Assembly (NCBI RefSeq): GCF_029029525.1
Contig: NZ_JAKJSC010000001.1
Coordinates: forward strand, 2,516,987-2,580,986
Direction: 5' to 3'
Length of the DNA: 64,000 nucleotides
Origin: Labilibaculum sp. DW002
GTDB taxonomy: Bacteria > Bacteroidota > Bacteroidia > Bacteroidales > Marinifilaceae
In this document: piece by piece, positions 1 to 8,456 of the stretch
How the letters are laid out: each line of letters opens with the position of its first letter
Position numbering within the stretch: the first letter of the stretch is position 1
The notes under the pieces: model-generated
Database searches by the model: none
Told to the model about the DNA's origin: nothing
The model's input: only the letters and a program-made list of their open reading frames with translations
Made by a program: the position numbers and the translations under genes

Positions 1-330
1 TAACAAATATAAGAATTGTTTTAAAAATTAGTGAAGCCTAAATTTTCAAATTACCTCTTTGCATAAATAGAAAACTGATTTCCTTTAAATTAACAACTAA
101 AATTTAGCAGGAAATCATTCATCTAATTTTTAAAAGTATTTTTTTTTATAAAAATAGCCCTCCTATATTGTGCTTAAAATGTTTTATATGAAGATACATA
201 TTAAAGCGAAACAAAGCCAAAACTATATAGGTAAAGTTTATTTTTATAGTTTATATTTGAAAAATATTTGGGTCAAAGAAATTAAAAAAATAAAAAAGAA
301 GAGCAAACTGTTCATTTATAGACCTAAAAC
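1..330. other. AT-rich upstream spacer, no gene seen
   Basis: The first 330 bases are very AT-rich with several homopolymer runs. I see no convincing coding sequence. An open frame from about 170 to 457 runs straight through the rplU promoter and leader and has a lysine/tyrosine/asparagine-rich composition typical of translated AT-rich spacer, so it is not called. Confidence 0.6.
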
Positions 331-362
331 TTTGTTTATCAATTATTGTTTTCTATTTTTGC
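331..362 (+). promoter_or_regulatory. rplU promoter, Bacteroidota consensus
   Basis: TTTG at 331-334 is followed by 19 bases and then TATTTTTGC at 354-362. This fits the Bacteroidota housekeeping promoter pattern (TTTG, about 19 bases, TAnnTTTG). Transcription would start near 368 and leave a leader of roughly 90 bases before rplU, which could host autoregulation. No known leader motif was recognised. Confidence 0.75.
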
Positions 363-456
363 AGTCCGAAAACATTTCCCTTGGGGGTTCAAAAAGAGGT
401 TGCTTTAAACGTATTAAAACACCCACCTTCAGGAATAAACCGAAAATTGTAGAATA

Positions 457-768
457 ATGTACGCAATTGTAGAAATCGCTGGTCAGCAATTCAAAGTTGA
501 GAAAGACCAAAAGATTTTTGTTCACAGACTTCAAACTGAAGAAGGTGGACAAGTAGAATTCGCCAAAGTTCTTTTGTTAGACAAAGATGGTGAAGTTGTA
601 GTTGGAGCTCCAGCTATTGAAGGTGCTAAAGTTAGCGCTAAAGTAATCTCTCATTTGAGAGCTGATAAGGTAAAAGTATTCAAGAAGAAAAGAAGAAAAG
701 GATACAGAAAACTGAACGGTCACCGTCAGAACTTATCTCAGATTCAGATTGAAGAAATCGTAGCTTAA
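457..768 (+). CDS. rplU: 50S ribosomal protein L21
   Basis: Ribosomal protein L21, an rRNA-binding component of the large subunit. The 103-residue length is normal for the family. The start [15 protein letters not shown] is the canonical L21 N-terminus, and the basic stretch [21 protein letters not shown] near residues 71-92 is the conserved rRNA-binding C-terminal part. It lies 19 bases upstream of rpmA in the usual rplU-rpmA pair and is read from the consensus promoter at 331-362. Confidence 0.98.
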   Translation: MYAIVEIAGQQFKVEKDQKIFVHRLQTEEGGQVEFAKVLLLDKDGEVVVGAPAIEGAKVSAKVISHLRADKVKVFKKKRRKGYRKLNGHRQNLSQIQIEEIVA

Positions 769-787
769 TACTTAAAAATATCTAAAA

Positions 788-1048
788 ATGGCACATAAAA
801 AAGGAGCCGGTAGTTCACGAAACGGTAGAGAATCCGAAAGTAAGCGATTAGGCGTAAAAATTTATGGCGGACAAGTTGCCAAAGCAGGTAGCATTTTAGT
901 ACGTCAAAGAGGAACAACTCACAATCCAGGTGAGCACGTAGGTTGTGGTAAAGATCACACTTTATTTGCACTAGTTGCTGGAACAGTGGTATTCAAAAAG
1001 AAAAGAAACAACAAATCATACGTTTCTATTGAGCCTCTTGCTGAATAA
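788..1048 (+). CDS. rpmA: 50S ribosomal protein L27
   Basis: Ribosomal protein L27, located near the peptidyl transferase centre. It has 86 residues. The N-terminus [20 protein letters not shown] is the classical form without the Firmicutes-type cleavable N-terminal extension. The [20 protein letters not shown] segment is also diagnostic. It is co-transcribed with rplU and followed by a strong terminator. Confidence 0.98.
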   Translation: MAHKKGAGSSRNGRESESKRLGVKIYGGQVAKAGSILVRQRGTTHNPGEHVGCGKDHTLFALVAGTVVFKKKRNNKSYVSIEPLAE

Positions 1049-1070
1049 TTTATTTAGCATTAAAATATTT

Positions 1071-1116
1071 AAATCTCCTCTCTTTATTTCATGTAAAGAC
1101 AGGAGATTTTTTTATT
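1071..1116 (+). terminator. Rho-independent terminator of rplU-rpmA
   Basis: AAATCTCCT (1071-1079) pairs with AGGAGATTT (1101-1109), and TCTTTA (1081-1086) with TAAAGA (1094-1099). One C/C mismatch separates the two helices. The hairpin is followed by a run of seven T. Confidence 0.9.
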
Positions 1117-1161
1117 TTTACACCTTGAAGTTTTAGATATAATCATTTACAAAAGTTACCG

Positions 1162-2436
1162 ATGCTAAGTCTTAAATACATACAGGAAAACAAAGAGGAA
1201 GCTATTGAAGCCCTTAAAATCAAGAATTTCGATGCGAAAGAAATCTTTGATAAAATCACTATTCTTGACGAAAAAAGAAAAGCAAACCAAATTAAGCTAG
1301 ATGCTAATTCGGCTGAAATGAATAGCCTTTCAAAGGAAATTGGAATGCTATTTAAGTCAGGAAAAGCTGATGAAGCAAATGCTGCTAAAGCTAAAACCGG
1401 AGAGTTGAAAGAGTCCATTTCGGAATTAAACACTGAAATGACTGATGCTATTTCTCAATTGAACGACTTACTTCTTAAAATTCCTAATATTCCTCACCCT
1501 ACAGTACCAGCAGGTAAAGGTGAAGAAGAAAATGTGATTGAAAGAACCGAAGGTGAAATGCCTAATTTGTATGAAGGCGCAATTCCTCACTGGGAATTAG
1601 CTAAAAAATACAATATCATCGATTTTGAATTAGGAAACAAAATCACGGGTGCAGGTTTTCCTCTATACCGTGGTAAGGGTGCAATTTTCCAGAGAGCTTT
1701 AATCAACTTTTTCCTTGATGAAAATCGTAAGGCCGGATACGAAGAAGTCATTCCTCCATTGATGGTAAATGAAGCTTCTGGATATGGTACAGGTCAGCTA
1801 CCTGATAAGGATGGACAGATGTATCATGCAACTGAGGATAACTTATACTTGATTCCTACAGCTGAGGTTCCGGTTACGAACATCTACCGCGATGTTATTT
1901 TGAAAGCAGAAGATTTCCCTATCAAAAACACAGCTTACTCAGCTTGTTTCCGTCGCGAAGCAGGTTCATATGGTAAAGATGTTCGTGGATTGAATCGCCT
2001 TCATCAGTTTGACAAAGTAGAAATCGTTCAACTTCAGCATCCTGATAAATCTTACGAAGCTTTAGATACAATGGTGGCTCATGTTGAAAGCATTATCAAG
2101 AAATTGGAATTACCATACCGTTTACTACGTTTATGTGGCGGCGATACAAGTTTCACAGCAGCTTTAACTTTCGATTTCGAGGTTTTCTCTGCAGCTCAAG
2201 ATAAGTGGCTAGAAGTAAGTTCTGTTTCTAACTTCGAATCGTACCAAGCTAATCGCTTAAAGCTTAGATTCAAAGAAAAGAATGAGAAGAAAACTCAATT
2301 GGCTCACACATTGAATGGTTCTGCTTTAGCTTTACCTAGAATGGTAGCTGCTTTATTGGAAAACAATCAGTGCGCTGAAGGAATTAGAATCCCTAAGGCA
2401 TTGGTTCCATATACAGGATTTGACTTAATTGACTAA
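1162..2436 (+). CDS. serS: Seryl-tRNA synthetase
   Basis: Class II aminoacyl-tRNA synthetase that charges tRNA-Ser (and tRNA-Sec where present). It has 424 residues, as expected. Residues about 25-105 form the charged antiparallel coiled-coil arm that contacts the long variable arm of tRNA-Ser. The catalytic core follows with motif 2 (FRREAGSYGKDVRGLNRLHQ) and motif 3 (LNGSALALPRMVAALLENNQ). It stands alone between two terminators, so it is probably a single-gene unit. Confidence 0.98.
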   Translation: MLSLKYIQENKEEAIEALKIKNFDAKEIFDKITILDEKRKANQIKLDANSAEMNSLSKEIGMLFKSGKADEANAAKAKTGELKESISELNTEMTDAISQLNDLLLKIPNIPHPTVPAGKGEEENVIERTEGEMPNLYEGAIPHWELAKKYNIIDFELGNKITGAGFPLYRGKGAIFQRALINFFLDENRKAGYEEVIPPLMVNEASGYGTGQLPDKDGQMYHATEDNLYLIPTAEVPVTNIYRDVILKAEDFPIKNTAYSACFRREAGSYGKDVRGLNRLHQFDKVEIVQLQHPDKSYEALDTMVAHVESIIKKLELPYRLLRLCGGDTSFTAALTFDFEVFSAAQDKWLEVSSVSNFESYQANRLKLRFKEKNEKKTQLAHTLNGSALALPRMVAALLENNQCAEGIRIPKALVPYTGFDLID

Positions 2437-2456
2437 AGGATATTTACTTAATTTTG

Positions 2457-2488
2457 AAGCCCGGTTCTAAACAACCGGGCTTTTTTTA
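2457..2488 (+). terminator. Rho-independent terminator of serS
   Basis: Perfect 10-bp stem AAGCCCGGTT (2457-2466) / AACCGGGCTT (2473-2482) with a six-base loop and a T run. It lies inside the longest open frame of the next gene, which shows that the upstream part of that frame is not translated. Confidence 0.92.
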
Positions 2489-2522
2489 TATTTTTGATTA
2501 TTGTATCATTAAAAATCCTGCT

Positions 2523-4340
2523 TTGAAAAAATTCTTAATTAGCTTTCTGCTTCTTATCTCCTTCTTGGGATCAGAACATGCCTTTTCTCAAAATCGTATT
2601 CAAACCGATAGCCAATTGGCCTTTGGTTACTTCAGAGATAAGGAATATCAGCCAGCAGCTTCTTTGTTTTTTAATTTGCACAAAGCAACTCGCTCCAAAA
2701 CTTATTTCAACTACTATATTGATTGCTTAATTCAATTGGAAAATTTTCAAGAGGCAGAAAAAGCAATTAAAAAGGAGATTAAGAAAAATCCGGACGACCG
2801 AAGTTTTTTAATTGCCTTGGGCTTTCTGTATAAAAAGGCTGGAGAAAATGAAAAACACCTAAACCAATACAACAAAGTACTGGATAAATTAATTCCGGTA
2901 AAAAGCCAAATTACAAGCATAGCAAATTCTTTTATCAGTAAACGAGAATATGATTATGCCATAAAAACTTATTTGAAAGGGCGCGAAATCCTTAAGCAGG
3001 ATCACGTTTTTCATCTTGAATTGGCCAATGTATTTCTTTCGCAAAGAGATTTCGAGAAAATGGTTTCGGAATACCTATTGGCATTAACGATCGATCCAAA
3101 CCTAAACAAACAAATTCAAAACCGACTTCAATCGGCCCTTTTGCAGGATATTAATTCAAGTCTTGATCCAATTCTAAAAAATCAACTCTTACAAAAAATC
3201 CAAACCCAATCTGACAATCTAGCTTTTAAAGAACTATTACTTTGGTATTTTATGCAGAAAAAGCAATTTAAAGCTGCCTTTACCCAAGCCAGATCCTTAG
3301 ATTTATTGAAGAATGAAGATGGCACACGCTTACTAGCTTTAGCAAATGCAGCCAGAACTAATCACGATTATGAAACAGCCCTTAAGTGCTTTCAATTGGT
3401 GATTGATAAAGGTGAATCAGCACCCAAATACTTATCTGCTCAAATGGGCGATTTGGAAACCAGGTACCAAACTCTGGAAGAGCAAAATTCCTATTCTAAG
3501 GATGTTTGGATCGAATTATCAGAACGGTATCAAAAATTCTTTGAGACAGAAGCGAATTATTTAAAAGCAATATCTAGCGTAATTCAATATGCACATATCA
3601 ATTCTTTCTATTTACTGAATCCTGATAAATCAATAGAATTATTAGAGAGAACATTGGCAAAAAAAGGAATTAATAGCTTGAATAAATCAAGGTTAAAATT
3701 AGAATTAGCAGACACAAAATTATTCGCAGATGATAAATGGGATGCGATTTTACTTTACTCCCAAATTGAAAAATCGAACAGAAACAATGAGCTTGGCTTC
3801 GATGCTAAATTTAAAAAGGCAAAGGTTTCCTATTATATGGGAGAAGTAATTTGGGCGAAAGCACAGCTTGATGCATTAAAAGGCAGTACTTCGAAATTAA
3901 TTGCCAACGATGCCATTTCACTATCGCAATTGATAAGCGATAACACCACCTTGGACACGAGCTATACAGCAATAAAATTATATGCTGCTGCTGATTTTTT
4001 AATCTATCAACGCAAAGATTCTTTAGCCATTTTAAAATTTGAAGATCTTCTTAAAAATCACACAGGACATTCTCTTAGCGATGAAGCCTATTTTAAGCTC
4101 TACGAAATTTATTATAAGGCAAACAAAATGGATTTGGCCAATGAAGCTTTAGATGCCATTGTTAATGAACATCCATATGAATCCATAGCCGCAAAGGCCT
4201 TATTCGTTCAAGCTGAATTATTTGAAAAGCTGCAAAAGCCCGAAAAAGCAAAAGAAAACTACAAAACAATTGTAACTGAATATCCTGATAGTATTTTCTC
4301 GGTTGATGCAAGAAAACGACTAGAAGCCTTTAGAAAGTAA
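2523..4340 (+). CDS. Secreted TPR-repeat protein
   Basis: Periplasmic or surface protein built of tetratricopeptide repeats, probably a scaffold for protein contacts; its partner is unknown. The frame opens at 2454, but that start sits in the serS terminator. The TTG at 2523 gives a sensible signal peptide (LKKFLISFLLLISFLGSEHAFSQ) and is preferred, giving about 605 residues. TPR-like helical pairs run through the whole mature part, for example around AYFKLYEIYYKANKMDLANE and AKENYKTIVTEYPDS near the C-terminus. The last repeats resemble those of BamD/YbgF-type envelope proteins, but I cannot place it more precisely. Confidence 0.8.
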   Translation: MKKFLISFLLLISFLGSEHAFSQNRIQTDSQLAFGYFRDKEYQPAASLFFNLHKATRSKTYFNYYIDCLIQLENFQEAEKAIKKEIKKNPDDRSFLIALGFLYKKAGENEKHLNQYNKVLDKLIPVKSQITSIANSFISKREYDYAIKTYLKGREILKQDHVFHLELANVFLSQRDFEKMVSEYLLALTIDPNLNKQIQNRLQSALLQDINSSLDPILKNQLLQKIQTQSDNLAFKELLLWYFMQKKQFKAAFTQARSLDLLKNEDGTRLLALANAARTNHDYETALKCFQLVIDKGESAPKYLSAQMGDLETRYQTLEEQNSYSKDVWIELSERYQKFFETEANYLKAISSVIQYAHINSFYLLNPDKSIELLERTLAKKGINSLNKSRLKLELADTKLFADDKWDAILLYSQIEKSNRNNELGFDAKFKKAKVSYYMGEVIWAKAQLDALKGSTSKLIANDAISLSQLISDNTTLDTSYTAIKLYAAADFLIYQRKDSLAILKFEDLLKNHTGHSLSDEAYFKLYEIYYKANKMDLANEALDAIVNEHPYESIAAKALFVQAELFEKLQKPEKAKENYKTIVTEYPDSIFSVDARKRLEAFRK

Positions 4341-4349
4341 TATTTAAGA

Positions 4350-4358
4350 TATCTTTGC
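4350..4358 (+). promoter_or_regulatory. -7 promoter element TATCTTTGC
   Basis: TATCTTTGC matches TAnnTTTG followed by C. It lies 21 bases before the ATG at 4379 and overlaps the alternative TTG start at 4355, so it argues for the ATG. Confidence 0.6.
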
Positions 4359-4378
4359 ACAAAATAAAAAAACAACTA

Positions 4379-4681
4379 ATGATAATATACAATACAAGCT
4401 TCTTGATTGAGGATACAATGGAAGAAAGTTTTTGTGAATGGATGAAAACTAAATTTATCCCTTTGCTAAAAGAAACAGGAACTTTCTCGTCGAGTTATTT
4501 TTGTAAAGTAATGGTTGCAACTGAAGATGGAGGATTGACCTTTTCTTTGCAATTACTTTTTAAGTCTCGAGAATTGTTCAACAAGTATCACACTAGCTTT
4601 GAACCTAAAACAAAAGCAGTTTTCGATGCCAAATTTCGAAATCAGGTAATGACTTTCTCATCTCTTTTAGAAGAGGTCTAA
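4379..4681 (+). CDS. DUF4286 family protein
   Basis: Small cytoplasmic protein of about 100 residues belonging to the DUF4286 family common in Bacteroidota; its function is unknown. The typical opening MIIYNTSFLIEDTMEESFCEWM and the later KTKAVFDAKFRNQVMTFSSLLEEV are characteristic. The ATG at 4379 fits the family N-terminus. An upstream TTG at 4355 lies within the promoter element and is rejected. It precedes an EamA transporter by 10 bases and may share its transcript. Confidence 0.85.
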   Translation: MIIYNTSFLIEDTMEESFCEWMKTKFIPLLKETGTFSSSYFCKVMVATEDGGLTFSLQLLFKSRELFNKYHTSFEPKTKAVFDAKFRNQVMTFSSLLEEV

Positions 4682-4691
4682 ATCGAATATT

Positions 4692-5585
4692 TTGAAATTA
4701 CAGAGCAAAGCATACATCTACGCCCTATCCGCAATTCTTTGCTGGTCGACAGTTGCTACAGCCTTTAAAATTGCTTTAGTAGGCATGGATTTCATGCATC
4801 TTCTGTTAATTTCATCTGCAGTCGCAATGCTTTTTTTGGGAAGCTTACTTTTGTTTTCTTCTCAATTAAAAAAAGCATTCTCTGGAACTAAAAAAGATTA
4901 CTTACGATCGGCAAGTTTGGGTTTCCTAAATCCTTTTTTATACTATTTAGTGCTCCTAAAAGCTTACTCGATTATTCCAGCACAATTTGCTTTAAGTCTT
5001 AATTACATTTGGCCAATTACACTTGTCTTGCTTTCGATTCCTCTTCTGAAACAGCGAATTGGGTATAAAAGTATTTTATGCATTTTACTAAGCTTTTCCG
5101 GTGTTCTTGTAATTGCAAACAAAGGGTCTTTTACATCGATAGAAACACCAAATAACCTAGGTGTTTTACTGGCTTTAGTTAGCTCCATTTTTTGGGCTCT
5201 CTATTGGATCTTTAATGTTCGTGATCAGCGAGAGGAAAAAGAAAAGCTTTTTCTTAATTTCGTTTTTGGATTTGGATACACTCTATTATTCATTTCTTTT
5301 TTTGGTGAATTTCAACTTCCAAACACGAAGAGCATTCTTGCTACAATTTACATTGGATTGGTAGAGTGTGGCTTGGCTTATCTTTTTTGGCTTAAAGCTA
5401 TGAAGAGTACAAGTTCCACTGATAAAATAAGTAATCTGGTATTTTTAAGCCCATTTATTTCCATGTTCTTTCTTTATCTGATTATCGGAGAATCTATCTA
5501 TATTAGTACTCTTGTGGGACTGGGTTTAATAATCTTGGGAATTGTTCTACAAAAATTCGTAAAAAAAGCCAATTCAATTGAGTAA
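4692..5585 (+). CDS. EamA/DMT-family transporter
   Basis: Drug/metabolite transporter superfamily permease of the inner membrane, 297 residues with about ten hydrophobic segments arranged as two EamA repeats. The first opens YIYALSAILCWSTVATAFKIAL. The second contains VLLALVSSIFWALYWIFNV near residue 160. Substrate cannot be read from sequence; relatives export metabolites or amino acids. The start is TTG. No ATG occurs before residue 31, so the TTG is needed to include the first membrane helix. Its end overlaps the ruvC start by eight bases, implying translational coupling. Confidence 0.9.
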   Translation: MKLQSKAYIYALSAILCWSTVATAFKIALVGMDFMHLLLISSAVAMLFLGSLLLFSSQLKKAFSGTKKDYLRSASLGFLNPFLYYLVLLKAYSIIPAQFALSLNYIWPITLVLLSIPLLKQRIGYKSILCILLSFSGVLVIANKGSFTSIETPNNLGVLLALVSSIFWALYWIFNVRDQREEKEKLFLNFVFGFGYTLLFISFFGEFQLPNTKSILATIYIGLVECGLAYLFWLKAMKSTSSTDKISNLVFLSPFISMFFLYLIIGESIYISTLVGLGLIILGIVLQKFVKKANSIE

Positions 5586-6132
5586 CGACAGAATTATAAT
5601 GGGCATTGACCCAGGGACCAATTTAATGGGTTACGGACTCATAAGAGTTGTTGATAAAAAACCACAAATCTTAGTTTCTGGAGTCGTAGACATGAAAAAA
5701 ATCACGGACCCATATATTAAGCTTCAAAAAATATTCCAGCGAACTTTGCAGGTTATCGATGAATACCATCCTGATGAACTGGCTATTGAGTCACAGTTTT
5801 TCGGCAAAAATGTACAATCAATGTTGAAATTGGGAAGAGCTCAGGGGGTTGCAATATCTGCTGCCCTGCATCGCAACATTCCTATTTTTGAGTATGCTCC
5901 AAAAAAAATAAAATTGGCGATTACAGGTACTGGACTTGCCTCAAAGGAACAAATGGCAACCATTCTTCAGCGATTTTTTAAGATGAAAGATTTTCCGCAA
6001 AACTCAGATGAAACGGATGCCATCGCAATAGCCATGTGTCACTTCTTTCAAGGGAATAATCCTTTGGCAAAAGCAAAACCAACTTCTTGGGCCGACTTTG
6101 CGAAAAAAAATCCAGACAGAATAAAGAAATAA
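5578..6132 (+). CDS. ruvC: Crossover junction endodeoxyribonuclease RuvC
   Basis: Holliday-junction resolvase of the RuvABC recombination system. It has 184 residues. The four acidic catalytic positions are visible: D11 in GIDPG, E71 in LAIES, and D144 and D147 in SDETDAIAIA. The start is TTG at 5578, with an ATG at 5599 as alternative; both keep the catalytic D. It overlaps the EamA gene and is followed by a bidirectional hairpin. No ruvA or ruvB is adjacent. Confidence 0.96.
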   Translation: MSNDRIIMGIDPGTNLMGYGLIRVVDKKPQILVSGVVDMKKITDPYIKLQKIFQRTLQVIDEYHPDELAIESQFFGKNVQSMLKLGRAQGVAISAALHRNIPIFEYAPKKIKLAITGTGLASKEQMATILQRFFKMKDFPQNSDETDAIAIAMCHFFQGNNPLAKAKPTSWADFAKKNPDRIKK

Positions 6133-6135
6133 GCA

Positions 6136-6168
6136 TAAAAAAAGCCGCTCCAAATGAAGCGGCTTTCG
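6136..6168. terminator. Bidirectional terminator between ruvC and HIT gene
   Basis: AAAGCCGCT (6141-6149) pairs perfectly with AGCGGCTTT (6158-6166) around an eight-base loop. The A run on the left gives a T run on the reverse strand, so termination is strongest for the HIT/greA transcript, and the hairpin can also end ruvC. Confidence 0.85.
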
Positions 6169-6187
6169 TATTCTATATTTTAATTCA

Positions 6188-6580
6188 TTAAAAATTCTTT
6201 CGAATCTTATCGGCAATCTCAGCTAACTGCTCAGCAGAAACTTCCAATTTTTGGTTTGCAAAATTTAAATCACCAATCTTATTTAATGGCACTAAATGAA
6301 TGTGCGTGTGTGGAACTTCAATTCCAATAACCGCAACACCTATTCGCTTGCATGGCATTGTTTTCTCAACCGCTTTAGCTACTTTTTTTGCAAAAATATG
6401 TAAGCCACTTAAGACATCATCTTCTAAATCAAAAATATAATCTACCTCTTGTTTTGGTATAACCAAGGTATGACCTAATGCCAGTGGACTAATATCCAAA
6501 AAGGCAAAATAGTTTTCATCTTCTGCAATTTTATGACAAGGAATCTCGCCATTAATTATTTTTGTGAAAATTGAAGCCAT
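6188..6580 (-). CDS. HIT family protein
   Basis: Histidine-triad nucleotide hydrolase of the HINT/PKCI type, 130 residues, probably cytoplasmic. The diagnostic histidine triad appears as VPHTHIHLVPL (H-x-H-x-H). The N-terminal IFTKIINGEIPCHKIAEDENYFAFLDI is classic for the family, whose members split nucleoside phosphoramidates and AMP-lysine type compounds. It lies 30 bases downstream of greA and probably shares its transcript. Confidence 0.95.
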   Translation of the reverse strand: MASIFTKIINGEIPCHKIAEDENYFAFLDISPLALGHTLVIPKQEVDYIFDLEDDVLSGLHIFAKKVAKAVEKTMPCKRIGVAVIGIEVPHTHIHLVPLNKIGDLNFANQKLEVSAEQLAEIADKIRKNF

Positions 6581-6610
6581 GTTTATTTATTTTATGATTT
6601 TAAAGCTTAA

Positions 6611-7084
6611 TTAGATAGAAATATCAACAATTTCGAATGGTATTAAACCATTTGGAACCTGAATTTCAACAATATCACCAACAACCTTACCAATTAAACC
6701 TTTTGCAATTGGTGTATTGATAGAAAGTTTTCCTTGCTTAAAATCTGCTTCTGTTTCAGATACTAAAGTATAGGTCATAACAGCTCCATTCTTTTGGTTC
6801 TTAATGGTAACTTTATTCATCATCTGAACTTTCGATGTATCAATTTTAGTCTCATCAATAACCCTACTATTTGCAACAATACCTCTTAATTGTGCAATTT
6901 TTGCCTCTAATAATCCTTGAGCTTCTTTTGCGGCATCGTATTCTGCATTTTCCGACAAATCACCTTTGTCGATTGCTTCTCCAATTTGCTTAGATATGTT
7001 TGGACGCTCGATGGTTTCAAGTTGTTCCAATTCTGCTCTTAACTTTTTTAGTCCTTCGGCTGTTACATATGAATAACCAGACAT
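6611..7084 (-). CDS. greA: Transcription elongation factor GreA
   Basis: GreA stimulates RNA polymerase to cleave the 3' end of backtracked transcripts. It has 157 residues. The N-terminal coiled coil carries the acidic tip segment DLSENAEYDAAKEAQ near residues 42-56. The C-terminal FKBP-like domain includes GLIGKVVGDIVEIQVPNG. A strong AGGAGG ribosome binding site about seven bases upstream supports the start. It precedes the HIT gene. Confidence 0.97.
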   Translation of the reverse strand: MSGYSYVTAEGLKKLRAELEQLETIERPNISKQIGEAIDKGDLSENAEYDAAKEAQGLLEAKIAQLRGIVANSRVIDETKIDTSKVQMMNKVTIKNQKNGAVMTYTLVSETEADFKQGKLSINTPIAKGLIGKVVGDIVEIQVPNGLIPFEIVDISI

Positions 7085-7262
7085 AATATCCTCCTATTTA
7101 AAATTCTCTTAATTCAAAACGATTTGATCGCTAGCGATCTATAAAAAACAAAAAGAATCTCGACACTTCGAAACTCTTCCGGATGCGAATAGTAAAATTT
7201 CGCAAAATGCATCCATTCCTGTATTGATTAACAGGAACCTATAAAAGTATAATTTTTTTACA

Positions 7263-7703
7263 TTAATTGTACTTTCTATCTAATATTTCCTTGTAAATAA
7301 TTGCCTGACGCCAATCAATTTTTTCACTTTCGTCCTCTTCCTCTTCTATTTCATCTATACGATCTATAGAAATAGAATCTAAGCCCCCAAAAGTAGATTT
7401 TTTTGTCTCCACGCGCTCTTCAGCTTTTTCCCTTTCCCTTCGATTGTATTCCTCCATCATGCTTTCCTGACGCACTGGTTCTGTTTCTTCAACAGCTTGG
7501 ACTTGAGATTTGGGTATTGCTCCTCCTAAGAATGCCTCCAAAACTGATTCCAAACCCTCTTTAGGTTCGAATTCTTGCTGCTCAACTTCACCATCTTCTG
7601 GAGGGGCGACAGCTACAGGTGGCTTCTTTTTCTTCAGCATACTAATGATACCAAAGAGCACTACAGCAATCAAATAAATTATATTTCCCCAATCACCATC
7701 CAT
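7263..7703 (-). CDS. Small membrane-anchored acidic protein, unknown
   Basis: Protein of 146 residues that I do not recognise by name. A single N-terminal membrane segment (about residues 7-22, IIYLIAVVLFGIISML) is followed by KKKKPP, predicting a cytoplasmic tail. That tail is highly charged and low in complexity, rich in glutamate, and ends in DWRQAIIYKEILDRKY, a small hydrophobic patch that may be a docking motif. It lies 180 bases upstream of greA and is divergent from the Rieske-like gene. Confidence 0.7.
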   Translation of the reverse strand: MDGDWGNIIYLIAVVLFGIISMLKKKKPPVAVAPPEDGEVEQQEFEPKEGLESVLEAFLGGAIPKSQVQAVEETEPVRQESMMEEYNRREREKAEERVETKKSTFGGLDSISIDRIDEIEEEEDESEKIDWRQAIIYKEILDRKYN

Positions 7704-7733
7704 ACGAATACGATTAAAATTGAATAAAAAGCT

Positions 7734-7742
7734 TAGTTTTGC
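7734..7742 (+). promoter_or_regulatory. -7 promoter element TAGTTTTGC
   Basis: TAGTTTTGC matches TAnnTTTG plus C, 59 bases before the ATG of the Rieske-like lipoprotein. No well-spaced -33 TTTG is visible. Confidence 0.5.
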
Positions 7743-7800
7743 TTCTGCGTAACACTAAAAACAACAATACAAGCGTTATTAAAAGTAAATAAACACAAGA

Positions 7801-8262
7801 ATGAGCATCAACAAATCAAATTTACTATATTTTTTTCTTTTCCTTCTGTTAAACACGATTTTTTGTTCGTGTAGTTCCGATAATAAGAACAAAGATATTG
7901 TTCCCAATTGGCATATCAACTCAACACTATATTTAGATTACCATAGCGAACTAGGTTCAGTTAACAATGCACTTTATTTTTCTGATATAGGTGGAGAACC
8001 CGTAGGCTATATGAACCATGGCATTATAGTCGTAAAATTAAATACAGGTTTTGCTGCTTATGATGCCACTTGTACTCATGATGTTGAAGCTGAAGAAAAT
8101 GTTGAACTTGATGGTGTTTTTGCAGAATGTCCAGTTTGCGAAAGTAAATTCAATATTCTTGATGGTGGATATCCTTTCGAAGGATCCGTTGCCCGATATC
8201 CTCTCAAAAAATACAATGCTCGCTATTCTTCTTCAAGTAATACACTTCGAATTTTCAACTAA
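7801..8262 (+). CDS. Rieske-fold lipoprotein with C-x-H ... C-x2-C
   Basis: Exported protein of 153 residues with a Rieske-type [2Fe-2S] fold in its second half. An N-terminal hydrophobic stretch ends in FCSCSSD, so C22 or C24 may be lipidated. The first ligand loop is C91-T-H93. The second is C110-P-V-C113, where ordinary Rieske proteins have C-x2-H. Downstream GGYPFEGSVARYPLKKY matches the family's G-P-A-x-x-P-L-x-x-Y region. The cluster may therefore have three cysteines and one histidine, or bind another metal. It is monocistronic, with no cytochrome bc partner nearby, so its redox partner is unknown. Confidence 0.75.
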   Translation: MSINKSNLLYFFLFLLLNTIFCSCSSDNKNKDIVPNWHINSTLYLDYHSELGSVNNALYFSDIGGEPVGYMNHGIIVVKLNTGFAAYDATCTHDVEAEENVELDGVFAECPVCESKFNILDGGYPFEGSVARYPLKKYNARYSSSSNTLRIFN

Positions 8263-8277
8263 ATTCATTCCCATAAA

Positions 8278-8309
8278 AAAAGTTAGCCCTTTAATTAAAG
8301 AACTAACTT
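8278..8309 (-). terminator. Hairpin with T run on reverse strand
   Basis: AAGTTAG (8280-8286) pairs with CTAACTT (8303-8309), and the loop contains the self-complementary CTTTAATTAAAG. Read on the reverse strand it is followed by seven T. It also sits just after the forward Rieske-like gene, so it may act on both strands. Confidence 0.55.
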
Positions 8310-8456
8310 CGACAGGTTAAAAATAAGAAAATCAGGATACAATCAAAACAAAATAAAGTTTACTTTTCAAAAAAGTAATAAACTAAAGCCTTGTTTCACT
8401 GTTCAATAATGCATAATTTGAAAGGGAATTCACCTAATTAAATTAATTGTTATCCT

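Noticed and set aside
170-457. 95-codon frame upstream of rplU
   Set aside because: It covers the consensus rplU promoter and leader, ends at the rplU start and has spacer-like composition.
8051-8320. 89-codon frame overlapping the Rieske-like gene
   Set aside because: Shadow of the real gene in another frame; leucine/methionine-rich translation without function.
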